Notes: generated by a model not told the origin, from the sequence alone. 64,000 nt of DNA from Lactuca virosa (GCA_928212115.1 CAKMRJ010005412.1:259096997-259160996), one strand, 5' to 3'. Shown: positions 25,174 to 37,065, counted from the first letter of the stretch. Made by a program: numbers and translations.

Positions 25174-26055
25174 AGGGATGAAAGTGAATTTAAACCTGGT
25201 CCGGATGGACCTCAACCTGGAAACCGGACCAATATATATGAACCGGTTCCGGTTCGGTTCCGGATAAAGTGGGTCTATAACCGGAAAATCCGGAAACCTC
25301 AAAGTGGATCAGATGGAACCGAGTAAAGTGGGTCTAAAATCAGAGTTTTTTGGTAATTACTTGGTAGGTTGAACTTTGAAATTTTTTAGCTTTGATATTC
25401 CTATTTTGAGAAAAATAGAAGTCATTAAATATTAAACCAAAAATGATAAAATTATAGTCTAAAATCATATATAAACTTTAAACCATATGTTCGAACAAAA
25501 AAAGAAAAATGTATGCTAATCTCACTTCAAACGAATTATCAATGTATATTTTAAAATTCATAAAATACAAAAACAAAAATAAAATAAAATAAAAAAAACT
25601 AAAGAATAGAAAATTAGTAGCTTTGATATTCAATGAAAAAACAAAAATCAAAAATTTATAGTTTAAAATCATATACAAACTCTAAAAAACAGCACGACTG
25701 GAAACAAATTAGTATTTTGAACTTTTCAATGAAAAAATGTATGCTAATCTGACTTTAAACGAATTAGTATTTTGACCTTTTCACAAAAACCAATCTGGAC
25801 CCTAAAACTGGTTCGGATTCCCAACAACCGGTTTCAATTCTTAGAACCAGTTTACCAGGACCCCAAAGCCCGTATAAAGTTATTCTTTAAACCCAAATCA
25901 GTTCTATATATTCTGATTCTAACGGTTTCTTATTCTTTAAACCAAATCAGTTCTATATATTCTGAGTCTAACGGTTTCTTATTCTTTAAACCCAAATCAA
26001 TTCTATATATTCTGATTCTAACGGTTTCGGTTCAATTTTAAACCTCATCCATAAT
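25174..26055. mobile_element. Possible hAT-like non-autonomous element with CCGG-rich ends
   Basis: The left end (GCAGGGATGAAAGTG) and right end (CTCATCC) are weakly complementary and resemble the ends of the 12,901-13,186 MITE in style. Both subterminal regions are rich in AACCGGTTCCGG-type sequence (25,195-25,310 and 25,795-25,865). The centre is AT-rich. TSD not found; tentative. Confidence 0.35.
25879..26028. repeat. 50-bp tandem repeat x 3
   Basis: Three near-identical copies of a unit that starts TTATTCTTTAAACC and ends GATTCTAACGGTTTC. The second copy lacks one C and has gagtc for gattc. Confidence 0.9.
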
Positions 26056-26572
26056 CGAAAGGACAGGTAGGTAAAAATGAATCATTCAACCCAAACAAAA
26101 AAGGAAGAGTAAACAGTCCGTTTCAAGTTATCCGAACTCACTTATTTCATGTTAAGTCGGTTCAGTTTTTGCCCAATAGCACATATTTTAAATAACACGC
26201 AAAGTATATTGTGAGTTTCAAAATATATTATCATACTGATCTCAAACTAAAAGCTAAGATTTCTTTTCTTCAAATAAAATTTTACTGAAACAAAATGACA
26301 ATTTTGTTGACTTAGCAGCTTTTTACATTTACTTGAAACAGGAATTTAGCAACATCAAAGCAACAAACATATGTTGTTTAGCAATTTTATCAAGTTTCTC
26401 CATTCAAACAGAATCTGAAAGCAAAATTAATTCTATCATTCATAACAAAACCATCAAAAATTTTGAACATTGAAAAATATCAAAAATACTCATATCATAA
26501 AAACTAGTCTCAGCATACTTAGTTTTAAACAAGACAAAAAAGTAAAGTTCAACACAGAAGAGCAATCTTGTC
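26056..26572 (-). other. Intergenic and 3' UTR of RPSA
   Basis: AT-rich; the right part should be the RPSA 3' UTR (minus strand). Nothing else seen. Confidence 0.45.
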
Positions 26573-28281
26573 TCATTCCCACCCGGTTGCAGCTGCACCT
26601 TCAGCTTGTGGTACTGGAGCAGCAACAGCCTCCCATCCATCACCACCACTCACTGGAGCTGATTAAACAAATTAGAAAACATAAGTTACATCTTAAAAGT
26701 TGAAACCAATACAAAATCAACTGATTTATCATGAATCCTTACCCTCAGCCCCACTCCAGCCAGTGACACCTGCCACCACAGGGGCACCAGCAATTGGTGG
26801 TGGTGCAATTTCACCTGCCCATTGAGCATCAGGAATCTGGGCTGACCAATTGTCACCCATGCCAAGTGCACCTGCTGCATAATCAACATAATCTGCAGGG
26901 GCAGGACCATCATCTTCATTTTGTTCCTTAGCCTCTTCTGGTTCCCTGTAGAAAAACAAATCAACCTGCAAAACAAACAAATTCACTTCATCAAACCATA
27001 TACTCTATCCAATGAAACAACATGTCCTCATGAATCATGATGCCTACCATGACATCCCACTTGTGTCCTTGGTTAATCACACCTCTCATCTGCAACACCA
27101 TTCTAGCTAAAAGCCAGAACAGACACCCAATGCTGTGCTTTCCCTTGTTGTTAGCAGGGATACCAATATCAACATATCTCATTGGAGAATCAGTATCACA
27201 GAAAGCAATTGTGGGGATGTTTCCTAGTGCAGCCTCCTTGATTGGCTGTAATAAAAAAAGAAGCTTATCGACATTAGCAACAAAACAAGACTCAAAACAT
27301 CAATAAGATTGAATCAAAAATTGATATTAAGAGTATTAACCTGGTGATCAGTTCTTGGGTCTGTCAAGATAAGAAGACGAGGCTCACTGAAAGATGTCTG
27401 GAGCTGATTTGTGAAGGTACCAGGAGTGTGACGCCCAGCAATGGCGTGACAACCAGTGTACTGAGCGAATTTCAGTACAGCCCTTTGTCCATATGGTCTA
27501 GCAGATTGGACAATAATGTCCTGGGGGTTTTCAATTGCTACGATCACTCTGGCAGCCATTTGAAGCTTCTCCCATGTCTTTCCTAAGTTAATAATGTAAA
27601 TTCCTGTAAAACAAGATCTGATGAGTAAGACAACTGTTTGTAATATCAGGAGAGAACTCAAAATGAAAAACGGGAACTGAGTTAAATAATATGTCAGTAT
27701 GCTAAATAGAAGCAACCAATGTAAACATAAATAAGTATAGGATTGAAGATTGTCCCACACCATCATAAAAGAACTCATAAACCACAATTACAAAAATTAA
27801 AGTATAGGATTGAAGATATTAACAACCAATCTTACAGGATCTTAAGTTGAAACGCAACAAAGTTATTAAAATCACACTTGGATTACTAAATCAATAGTTT
27901 TGATACGTTTTACTCTAGGCTGTGACAGAGTTCTATTACTCACCTAGCATGTAATAACAGATACGCATATGAAATTAAAAGAAACCACGGTCGATTTGAA
28001 GAAAATAAGAGCGTAATTGGAAATCATTGTATGAATAACGGATGCTAGAACTCGAAAAAAGCACCGATCGAATGGTAAAGCAAAAAACTAACCAAATTTA
28101 TTATAAACAACAAGGAAAAAACGTAAACATGAAGAAGGATGAAGTGTATACCGTCGTTTCGGCGCTTAAAAGCGTAACGTTCCATTTGGAAATCACAGTT
28201 CTTGGTGCCGAGATGGACCTCGGCTGACAGCATCATTTGTATATCGGCCTCTTTGGTTGTCAAAACTTTAGGTTGTGCCAT
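26573..28281 (-). CDS. RPSA: 40S ribosomal protein SA (uS2 family, laminin-receptor homologue p40)
   Basis: Five exons on the minus strand with GT/AG junctions and consistent phase: 28281-28152, 27603-27341, 27245-27048, 26965-26743, 26658-26573. They total 900 nt, 299 aa, the length expected for plant RPSA. The uS2 core is clear: exon 2 encodes GIYIINLGKTWEKL and FAQYTGCHAIAGRHTPGTFT, exon 3 AFCDTDSPMRYVDIGIPANN and the HKWDVM stretch, exon 4 LFFYREPEE. The acidic, Ala/Pro/Trp-rich tail ends in ATGWE and replaces the bacterial S2 C-terminus. The protein is a small-subunit component needed for 18S rRNA maturation and 40S assembly (established for the family). No stops or frameshifts, so it looks functional. 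It converges on the SAC gene, with about 2.1 kb between the stop codons. Confidence 0.97.
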
Positions 28282-28308
28282 TGTTGCGGCTCTTAGCTGC
28301 TGTTGTTC

Positions 28309-28390
28309 TTAGGGTTTCAGTACTTCGCCGTTGCAGCCAGACTAATGCAAGAGGGGGAGAAGCAGGCTAAAAGAAAGATATATAGAGGCG
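28309..28390 (-). promoter_or_regulatory. RPSA core promoter / 5' UTR: TATA element and telo-box
   Basis: On the minus strand a CTATATAT element (plus 28,378-28,385) lies about 100 bp before the ATG, followed by a perfect telo-box AAACCCTAA (plus 28,309-28,317). Telo-boxes are typical of plant ribosomal-protein and translation genes. A second AAACCCTAG lies on the plus strand near 28,397. Confidence 0.55.
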
Positions 28391-28399
28391 CACAAGAAA

Positions 28400-29569
28400 C
28401 CCTAGGACTATGATACATCTCAGGTCCCTGCAGTATGACTCTATAGAAAGATGCCCCACGTTTTGTGTTTATTACGCCTTAGTCCCCGTAAGTTTTCACC
28501 GTCGATTGTGAAGGCTAATGATAAAATCAAGAGTAAATTGTAAACTTGTCCATGTAGTTTGATGATTTTTTTTTTTGGTACATTTAGTGACTTTCAATCC
28601 TTTTTTGTATTTTCATCGTAGATATGGTCTCAATCTCAAATTACAAGATAACCAATAAAAAGGTTTCTGCGTTACATAGGTCAGTTTTTTTTTATATTTG
28701 GTGGGTCAGGTACACGATAATCCAACAACATGTTATAGGGCAAAAAGGTAATTCGTGAAACCATGAAATGGGAAAAAAAATAAATGTTGTAAACGGTAGT
28801 TTTCAATTTATATAGCAAAAAATATATAATATCAAAATTACCAAAAAATGGATGATAGTGCTGATAGAATTTTTTTGATTTTCTAGTAAGCTATATTTTT
28901 TCAATTAATAAAAAAATAGTAAAAGTCAAGGAAATGATTTCAGTTACGTCCCAATTTTTTTCTATAGATTTACAGACCCAAGCACGTCCCTTAACATTGA
29001 CACCTATATAAATTGCTAATAAAAAAATAATGTGTAATTCACTTGAAATTGTTTTGTTTGACATATTACAAAACAATGAGTCAAAAATACCATCATGCAT
29101 TTTGTATATCCACTCGCAGAACATATTTTTGTAGAATCATGACTTCTGGATGTTGGTTAGAGATCTATATAGACAAGAGTATGTTAATAAAAACAAAAAA
29201 TGCACTCTCTTGGTAAACTTTTAGAGTGGAGTACTTTAAAAATATTTAAAATGGAATGAAGATGTTGTAATTGGTAAATTTTCAAAGTCTAATGCTTGAA
29301 AATAAAATAAAATGAAAGTAAGATATTGTAATTAGTAAAGTAAAGTGGTTTAAATAGAAATGAAACGAAGTAGTATGTTGTATTCTGTATATTTGGTAAA
29401 TACAGATTTGGGAAAAGGGACATTCTCGTCTTTTTAAAAGTAATACATCTTGGTCCCTACAATTAAAATTGTTTCTACACCATTGTGTTTTATCCGGTCA
29501 TCGGTCATGAAATGAAGAACGATATGAAGTGATTATTACCTTTTTCCTTCCAATGACGGTTCCAGGCTC
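28400..29569. other. Intergenic, no supported feature
   Basis: AT-rich flank upstream of RPSA up to the start of the gypsy C LTR. Nothing recognised on either strand. Confidence 0.6.
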
Positions 29570-31238
29570 GCATTAATCCCCACATTTTCAGCCTCCATAT
29601 CCTTTGAGTCGTTTTTGGCAAACCCTAGTCCCTCAAGAGTATGTTTGGGCTCAATAGTGTGTTTTTGGTGTGCTTAAGGAAGAATAAGTTGCATCAAGGA
29701 GCATTGAAGTGGAAGCAAGCTTGTGGATCTGGGATCATTGCCTTCTTGAGAAGCTCCATAAGGTAAAAAGTCTACACATTGATGCTTTGATTGATTAGAT
29801 CTCATTTTGAGTGTTTGATGTTGCTTTCCTTGTCCCAAAGGTTCCATATTTGTGGTTAGTCATTACAATTTTGAGTTGTCCTTCTAGACCCTTGGAGGGG
29901 TCCTAAGCCATAAAAACGAGGTCCCAATTGTTAGAAATGTGTCATGCATCTTGTAGAATGTATTAATGGATTAAGACCTTGGGTTAATGACTTTATGGAC
30001 GTGTAAAGTCATAAAGTTGGAAACTTTATGACTCTAATATGCATCTAGACCTTGGATCTGAAGTATGGGCTTAAGTGCTTAAGTCATTAAGCACTTAATG
30101 AAGATTTTGGGGTTGCGAGTTATACCCCGCGTAGGTGGGAGTACGCCCCGCGTACTCGGTCAACCACCCCGATGGTGGTCTTCTGCGTAGCTTCGCGAAT
30201 GTTGAGCGTACCTCTGGAGTACGCCCCGCGTACTCGCATGGGTCAGCCCATGATGAGTTGACTCGGTTGGGTTGACTCACTGGGTTTATTGGATTTGACT
30301 CAGTTGACCTGAGGGGTTTGACCCGTTGACTTTGACCAAGTTTGAGCTTGAGGGTATTTTTGGTTATTTTGGGATTCTTATGGAAATTGGTCATTTTATG
30401 GAATTAGGTATCGAGTAGAGAACTGAGATTCGGAGTCGGTCCTCATCAGTTATGTTCAGTTTGCGAGGTGAGTTATCCTCATTATACTTATGGGTCGAAG
30501 GCACCAAATTCGGCCCATTGGTTTGATAACCTGATATTCGTTGATATGTTCAGTATGGGATGGATATGCATTCTAGTTCTGATATGCTAGTTGGTAGATC
30601 TATATGACTACCTGTGATATTTTTTGTATGATTATCTGTATATGATATTATATGTTATATGTCGACATATTATGTGGATCGGGTTGAGGTTGTACTGCTT
30701 CGTGCGGTGGCCAACAAACCCTGGAGCAATCCAGATATGAGCTGAGGGTCGGATAGGGCATGCCAAACTCATACTGAGGGATCATGTGCATTCCAGATAC
30801 AAGCTGAGGGTCGGATTGGGCAATCCAGACTTGTACTAAGGGCCAGTGGTATTCAGTCCATGGATTGATCTAGTCTGGGAGTAAACCAGACATAAGCTGT
30901 GGGACCAAGGGCAAGCTATACTTATGTTGTAGGCTCAGGGGTAATCCGGTATGTTAGTTGTGGACCATTGCATGTTGTTATTGTATATGTAGTACTTGTT
31001 GTGTTAGTATTTTGGGGGAACTCACTAAGCATTGGGCTTATAGTTTTGGATTATGTTTCAGGTACCTTAGATGATCGCGGGAAGGCGAAGGCGTGATCGT
31101 GCATCTCCCTGTGTTTTGTTTTAAGATTTTGGTAAAACTCTAATATTAAACATGTTTTGAAAACTACATTGTAAACAATTATGATTTTTGGTTGGTTTTA
31201 AAAAGTTAAAATTTTTCATGATTTTTATGGATGTTACA
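29570..31238 (+). mobile_element. Gypsy C 5' LTR, 5'-truncated
   Basis: Matches the 3' LTR from about 41,680 (CCCCATATCC context) to the end, including the ggaccaagg/gagggtcgga block at 30,690-30,940 and the terminal TTATGGATGTTACA. About 240 bp present at the start of the 3' LTR are missing. It holds the downstream cluster of GAGTACGCCCCGCGTACTC palindromes (30,122-30,236), followed by repeated gttgact/tttgacc. Confidence 0.85.
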
Positions 31239-31240
31239 AA

Positions 31241-31860
31241 TGTTGGTGATTTTGTATCATCAATGTGTATTTAAGTGTAATGGATTGACTTGTTGACCAA
31301 AAATCAATCTTGATGAAATTTAAACAAGTAAGGAATGTGCAGAGTGCACACTTGTTTAAGTTCATTCAAGATTTAAAGTAGACTGTTATTTAGGGGCGAA
31401 GCCCCTAAACGAACGGGGGTCTGGGGGCAGCGCCCCTGGGAGCGGGGTCCAAGGGGCGGCAACCCCTGGCTGGGGATTTTTTATTTGGGTTATATTGCTA
31501 TATTAAAAATGCATTAGAAATCTGAATTTTGGAAATAAACCCGGTTTTTGACTTTGTTTTGACCCTTATATAAATAACCCGGATTAGTGACAGGTTTCAG
31601 ACATCAAACTGTTTTTGTAACAGTTTTCAGACATACAACTGTCTGGTGACAGTTTTCTGATGGAAGGTTACTTAACTAATTTTTGGTCTTCATTTTGATG
31701 GTACATACGAAATTCATAACACCCAGATTCTCTATTCTTGCTGTCATTTCTGAGTCTTATCCGATTAAAGGTTGGGAGTACCACCCAAATACTTTAATCT
31801 GAAAGTGTATACACAATTCTCAGAATTTCCAAGCCTTTTTCTATACCCCAATTTCTTACA
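31241..31860 (+). mobile_element. Copia 5' LTR
   Basis: 620 bp. A TATA box, TATATAAATA, lies at about 31,567-31,576. Three GC-rich hairpins precede it: 31,389-31,409 (9-bp stem TTTAGGGGC, GAA loop), 31,424-31,436 (GGGGC, AGC loop), and 31,452-31,467 (AGGGG). The 3' LTR keeps all three. Confidence 0.93.
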
Positions 31861-31883
31861 AAGATTAAAGTATTTGTGTAATC

Positions 31884-32912
31884 ATGGCAAGTGGTGATTC
31901 TGTGAAGGAAATGACAAGTAAGTTTGAAAAACTGAACAAGTTTGAAGGGCAAGATTTTCATAGATGGCAGAAGAAGATGAAGTTTCTCCTTACCACTCTA
32001 AAAGTGGTGTATGTTCTGAGTACACCCATGTCAGTCTTACCAGAATCTATTGAAGATGAACCTTTGGAGGCAACAAGAAGAAGATCAAAGTGGGAAAATG
32101 ATGATTACATATGTCGTGGTCATATTCTCAATGGTATGTCTGACTCTCTTTTTGATATCTATCAAAATTTCGAATCTGCAAAAGAACTGTGGGATTCTCT
32201 TGAATCCAAGTACATGGCTGAAGATGCTTCTAGTAAGAAGTTTCTTGTTAGTAACTTTATGGGTTACAAGATGATTGACTCCAGGCCTGTTATGGAACAA
32301 TTCCATGAAATGTTAAGGATTTTGGGACAGTTTGCTCAACACAGTCTGAAAATGGATGAAGCCATTTTTGTGGCTGTGATCATTGACAAACTGCCCCCTT
32401 CCTGGAAGGATTTTAAACACAATCTGAAACATAACAAAGAGGAATTGACTTTGACTCAACTTGGAAGCCATTTAAGGATTGAGGAGTCCATAAGGACTCA
32501 AGAACTTGATAACAATCCTAAAGGCAAAAACCAAGTTGGTTCCTCTTCTGTGAACATGGTGGAAGGAGAAAGTTCAAAGAATCCCAAGAAGTCTAATGGA
32601 AAAAGGAAGTTTAAAGGAAAGGATGACAAGTCTTCCAACAAAAAGGCTAAGTTGGTTTGTTGGAATTGTAACAAACCGGGTCACTTCAAGAAAGATTGTC
32701 GTGTTCGCAAAGTGAACAAGGATGGTGCTGGACCAAGTGGATCGAATGATCCAGAAAAGCAACAAGGTCAGATTTCTGTTTTCATGCAAAATTCTAAATA
32801 TATTCATAATTATATTTCTGTGATTTCTGAAGCATTTTATGTGCATGATGATAAAGTTGCATGGTGGGTTGATTCGGGAGCAACAAGTAATGTTTGCAAA
32901 GATCTATATTGA
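31884..32912 (+). CDS. Copia gag
   Basis: 342 codons from an ATG only 23 nt after the 5' LTR. The N-terminal part (FEKLNKFEGQDFHRWQKKM) is the typical plant copia capsid start. Residues about 235-260 are Lys-rich, then comes one zinc knuckle, CWNCNKPGHFKKDC, for RNA binding. It runs in frame into the protease active site (WWVDSGATSNVC) and stops at a TGA (32,910-32,912). Gag forms the particle shell and packages element RNA (family knowledge). The gag part is open and could be translated. Confidence 0.9.
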   Translation: MASGDSVKEMTSKFEKLNKFEGQDFHRWQKKMKFLLTTLKVVYVLSTPMSVLPESIEDEPLEATRRRSKWENDDYICRGHILNGMSDSLFDIYQNFESAKELWDSLESKYMAEDASSKKFLVSNFMGYKMIDSRPVMEQFHEMLRILGQFAQHSLKMDEAIFVAVIIDKLPPSWKDFKHNLKHNKEELTLTQLGSHLRIEESIRTQELDNNPKGKNQVGSSSVNMVEGESSKNPKKSNGKRKFKGKDDKSSNKKAKLVCWNCNKPGHFKKDCRVRKVNKDGAGPSGSNDPEKQQGQISVFMQNSKYIHNYISVISEAFYVHDDKVAWWVDSGATSNVCKDLY

Positions 32913-33632
32913 TTCAAGGACTTTCAACCAATTGAAGATTGATATGTTGTGAAGATGGGAAATGTTGCAACTGAACCAATCAAGGGCATAGGATCTGTTT
33001 TACTTACTTTTACTTCTGGGAAATGTTTGTGCTTGAACAATGTTTTATATGTTCCAGGGATTCGTAAGAATCTCGTGTCTGAAATTGTATTAAATAATTG
33101 TGGTTACAAACAAGTGTTAGAAAGTGGCAAGTATATCTTGTCAAGACATGGTTCTTTTATGGGATTTGGCTATATATGTAATGGAATGATTAGGCTTAAT
33201 ATTAATTATCCTTATAGTGATAATTCTGTTTACATGGATTCTAGTAGTACTAGCAATAATTTTCATAAATCTGACTTATGGCATGCTAGACTAGGACACA
33301 TTCATTACAAGAGATTAAAAGACATGTATAAAATGAGTTTAATTCCTGCTTTTGATATGCAAAATAATGAAAAATGTAAAACATGCATGCTAACTAAAAT
33401 CACTAGACAACCTTTCAAAGATGTTGTTAGGGAAAGCAAGGTGTTGGATCTTATACATAGTGATTTATGTGATTTCCATGCAACACCTTCCCTTGGAAAC
33501 AAGAAGTATGTTGTTACTTTTATTGATGATGCATCTAGATATTGTTATATCTATTTGCTACATTTTAAGGATGAAGCACTTGATAAATTTAAAATTTACA
33601 AACAACAAGTGAGCTTCATAAAAATAAATTAA
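32913..33632 (+). pseudogene. Copia protease end and integrase N-terminal part (broken)
   Basis: Continues in the gag frame after the TGA at 32,910; a further TGA lies at 32,940-32,942. It then encodes the rest of protease, the GAG-pre-integrase zinc module (LWHARLGHIHYKRL, then CKTC, an HHCC arrangement) and the first integrase-core acidic residues (HSDLCDF, TFIDDASRY). It ends at a frameshift near 33,612-33,640. Confidence 0.9.
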
Positions 33633-33640
33633 TAAAAGTA

Positions 33641-35614
33641 GTGCGTACTGATAGAGGTGGTGAGTATTATGATCCAATTTATTTTGAATCAACTGGAATA
33701 ATACATCAAACCACAGCTCCAGATACACCACAACAAAATGGTGTAGCTGAAAGGAAGAATAGGACTTTGAAAGAAATGGTTAACTCCATGTTGTCATATT
33801 CTGGTTTAAGTGAAGGGTTTTGGGGTGAGGCAATGTTAACTGCATGTTACATCTTGAATAGAAATCCAAATAAAAGGAGTAAGAATACTCCTTATGAACT
33901 TTGGTGTAAAAAGGTACCAAATTTGAGTTATCTCAAAGTTTGGGGTTGTAGAGCAGTTGCAAGGGTCACTGAACCCAAAAGGAAAACATTGGGTGAGAGA
34001 GGTATAGATTGTATCTTTATTGGATATGTTGAGCATTCCAAAGCATATAGATTCTATGTTTTAGAATCTAATGACTATGTGTCTGTAACCACAGTGATAG
34101 AGTCAAGAGATGTTATCTTTGATGAAGAAAGATTTACATTTATACCTAGACCAAGGGACATGATTCATCAATCTTCCAGCAAGAGTACTACTCAAGCTGA
34201 AGATGTTTCTGGTGGTGCAAAATCTGTACCTGAACCTAGGAAAAGCACCAGAGCTAGAAAAGCTAAGTCTTTTGGATATGATTTTCAACTATATTTAGTT
34301 GAAGGAACAAGGAACGAGACTATTTCTCAACATCAATATTGTTTTAATATTGAAGATGATCCAAAGACTTTCAGTGAAGCTATGGCTTCTAGGGATGTTC
34401 ATTTCTGGAAAGAGGCAATTCATGATGAGATTGATTCTATCATGCATAACAATACTTGGGTATTGGCCGATTTACCTCCTGGTTGCAAGGCATTATGATG
34501 TAAATGGATCCTCAAAAGAAAAATGAAGGTGGATGGCACAATTGATAAGTATAAATCCAAATTGGTTATCCAAGGCTTTAGACAAAAGGAAGGCATTGAT
34601 TTCTTTGATACTTATGCTCCTGTTGCCAGAATTTCTACTATTAGATTATTATTAGCTCTTGCAGCTATACATAATCTTGTGATTCACCAAATGGATGTGA
34701 AAACTGCATTCTTGAATGGTAACTTGGATGAGGAAATATACATGAAACAACCTGAAGGGTTTGTGATGCCTGGAACTGAACACAAAGTGTGCAAGTTGAA
34801 GAAATCATTGTATGGTTTGAAACAAGCACCAAAACAATGGCATCAAAAGTTTGATGATGTTGTCTTGTCTAATGGTTTTGCATTAAACCAAGCTGACAAG
34901 TGTGTATATAGCAAATTTGATAATTCTGATGAAGGAGTCATGATTTGCTTATATGTAGATGATATGTTGATTTTTGGTACTGATTTAGAAGAAGTTGATA
35001 AAACCAAGAAATTCTTATCATCTAGTTTTGATATGAAAGACATGGGGGAGGCTGAGGTAATTCTTGGTATAAGAATTAGAAAAGGAAACAATGGGATTTC
35101 AATTTCTCAATCTCATTATATCGAGAAGATATTGAAAAAGTTTAACTTTGAGAATTGTTCTCCTGTTAGCACTCCTATAGATCCTAGTCTTAAGCTTCTA
35201 CCCAATAAAGGATCTCCAGTGTCTCAACTTGAATACTCAAGGGCTATTGGTTGTCTAATGTATGCCATGATTAGTACTAGGCCTGATATAGCATATGTTG
35301 TGGGACGGCTTAGTAGATATACTAGTAATCCTAGTTCACATCATTGGCAAGCTGTGAGTAGAGTATTCAAGTACTTGAAAGGGACCATGGATTATGGTTT
35401 AACTTATAGTGGATATCCTTCTGTTTTGGAAGGTTATTCAGATGCCAGCTGGATTAACAACTTAGAGGATCACTCCTCTACAAGTGGTTGGGTTTTCTTC
35501 TTGGAGGAGGTGCCATTTCTTGGGCATCTAAGAAACATACTTGTATTACTAACTCAACCATCGAGTCTGAGTTTGTTGCATTGTCTGCTGCTGGTAAAGA
35601 AGCAGAGTGGCTAA
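33641..35614 (+). pseudogene. Copia integrase core end and reverse transcriptase (broken)
   Basis: After the frameshift the integrase core resumes with DRGGEYY and the catalytic Glu in QQNGVAERKNRTLKEM. The C-terminal domain then leads to RT. A TGA at 34,496-34,498 interrupts it; reading resumes in the same frame with YKSKLVIQGFRQKEGIDF, the QMDVKTAFLNG motif and the catalytic LYVDDMLIFG near 34,950. RNase H begins with GYSDASW near 35,440, then a frameshift occurs at about 35,490-35,510. Confidence 0.92.
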
Positions 35615-35898
35615 GGAATTTGATTTATGAAATTCCATTATGGCCTAAACCGATATCTACCATTTCTATTAGATGTGATAGTGCTGCAACCTTGGCTAAG
35701 GCTTATAGTCAAGTGTACAATGGAAAGTCTAGACATTTAGGTGTTAGACATAGCATGATTCGTGAGCTCATCATGACTGGTGTGATATCTGTGGAGTTTG
35801 TAAGAACTCAATTGAATTTAGCCGATCATCTAACTAAAGGGTTAGCAAGAGATCTTGTGCACAAGGCGGCTGTAGGGATGGGTTTAAAGTCCACTTAA
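35488..35898 (+). pseudogene. Copia RNase H, C-terminal part
   Basis: Supplies the rest of RNase H in a shifted frame: AISWASKKHTCITNSTIESEF with the catalytic Glu, DSAATLAKA, and the conserved KSRHLGVRHSMIREL and LADHLTKGL end of copia polyproteins. It stops at 35,896-35,898, about 530 bp before the 3' LTR. Confidence 0.9.
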
Positions 35899-36426
35899 AA
35901 TCTTTTATATTGAGATACCCAATTCTCATCTAATGTAATATTAGATGTTGAATTCAATGTGGAAAGCTTGATATTTGAAGATTGGAACACATTATTATCA
36001 TCGTCCCAAGGTATGTGTTCAGTACTGCAAGTTAAAGGAGGTTGAAATTTAATTTCTTAATAGTTCTTTGAAAACTTGCATTTGCAGGTGCAAGAACAAA
36101 AGACCTACCTATATAAGCATGAAGTTTAGCTGCTTCAAGAAGTTGGGACTTGACTTTGACATGCTTATTGAAGGATGGGACACAAGCTAGTAAAATATAG
36201 TGTCAAGTTAGAACTTTGAGAATGAAAATTGTTGTGTATATTATCTTCATGTATTCTCTTAGAATAGAAGGGTTCAATCCTTAGTGACACCCTGATATTC
36301 GAATATTTGGAATGAGTAATATACTAATGTGAAATTCAATCGTCACCATATTTCATTTATGCATCAGTTTGTTGTTGTTATGTTTTGTTTTAATTTAATC
36401 AAGATTACACTTAAATGGGGGAGGGT
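35899..36426 (+). other. Copia 3' untranslated part and polypurine tract
   Basis: Non-coding region between the pol stop and the 3' LTR. It ends in the purine run GGGGGAGGG (about 36,417-36,425), the plus-strand primer. Confidence 0.75.
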
Positions 36427-37046
36427 TGTTGGTGATTTTGTATCATCAATGTGTATTTAAGTGTAATGGATTGACTTGTTGACCAAAAATCAATCTTGAT
36501 GAAATTTAAACAAGTAAGGAAGGTGCGGAGTGCACACTTGTTTAAGTTCATTCAAGATTTAAAGCAGACTGTTATTTAGGGGCGAAGCCCCTAAACGAAC
36601 GGGGGTCCGGGGGCAGCGCCCCTGGGAGCGGGGTCCAAGGGGCGGCAACCCCTAGCTGAGGATTTTTATTTGGGTTATATTGCTATATTAAAAATGCATT
36701 AGAAATCTGAATTTTGGAAATAAACCCAGTTTTTGACTTTGTTTTGACCCTTATATAAATAACCCGGATTAGTGACAGGTTTCAGACATCAAACTGTTTT
36801 TGTAACAGTTTTCAGACATACAACTGTCTGGTGACAGTTTTCTAATGGAAAGGTTACTTAACTAATTTTTGGTCTTCATTTTGATGGTACATACGAAATT
36901 CATAACACTCAGCTTCTCTGTTCTTGCTCTCATTTCTGAGTCTTATCCGATTAAAGGTTGGGAGTACCACCCAAATACTTTAATATGAAAGTGTATACAC
37001 AATTCTCATAATTTCCAAGCCTTTTTCTATACCCCAATTTCTTACA
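36427..37046 (+). mobile_element. Copia 3' LTR
   Basis: 620 bp, same length as the 5' LTR. GC hairpin array at 36,575-36,653; TATA box near 36,752. Confidence 0.93.
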
Positions 37047-37051
37047 ACAAG

Positions 37052-37065
37052 TTGGTATCGGAGCC
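37052..37065 (+). other. Primer binding site of gypsy C (initiator Met tRNA type)
   Basis: TTGGTATCGGAGCC is one base from the standard TTGGTATCAGAGCC. It belongs to gypsy C, whose 5' LTR ends at 31,238; the copia insertion separates them by 5.8 kb. Confidence 0.8.

Larger units (their letters stand above)
31241..37046 (+). mobile_element. Ty1/copia retrotransposon with two 620-bp LTRs
   Basis: LTRs at 31,241-31,860 and 36,427-37,046 begin TGTTGGTGAT and end TTTCTTACA. By eye they differ at 14 bases and 2 single-base indels, about 2.3 percent, implying fairly recent insertion. Flanking 5-mers are ACAAA (31,236-31,240) and ACAAG (37,047-37,051), a TSD with one change. Order is gag, protease, integrase, RT, RNase H, i.e. 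Ty1/copia. Three in-frame stops and two frameshifts break the polyprotein, so this copy is not autonomous. The right flank starts with the PBS of gypsy C. Confidence 0.95.

Noticed and set aside
27604..28151. Possible snoRNA in the first intron of RPSA
   Set aside because: Plant ribosomal-protein introns can host box C/D RNAs, but I found no properly spaced RTGATGA and CTGA boxes on the sense strand.
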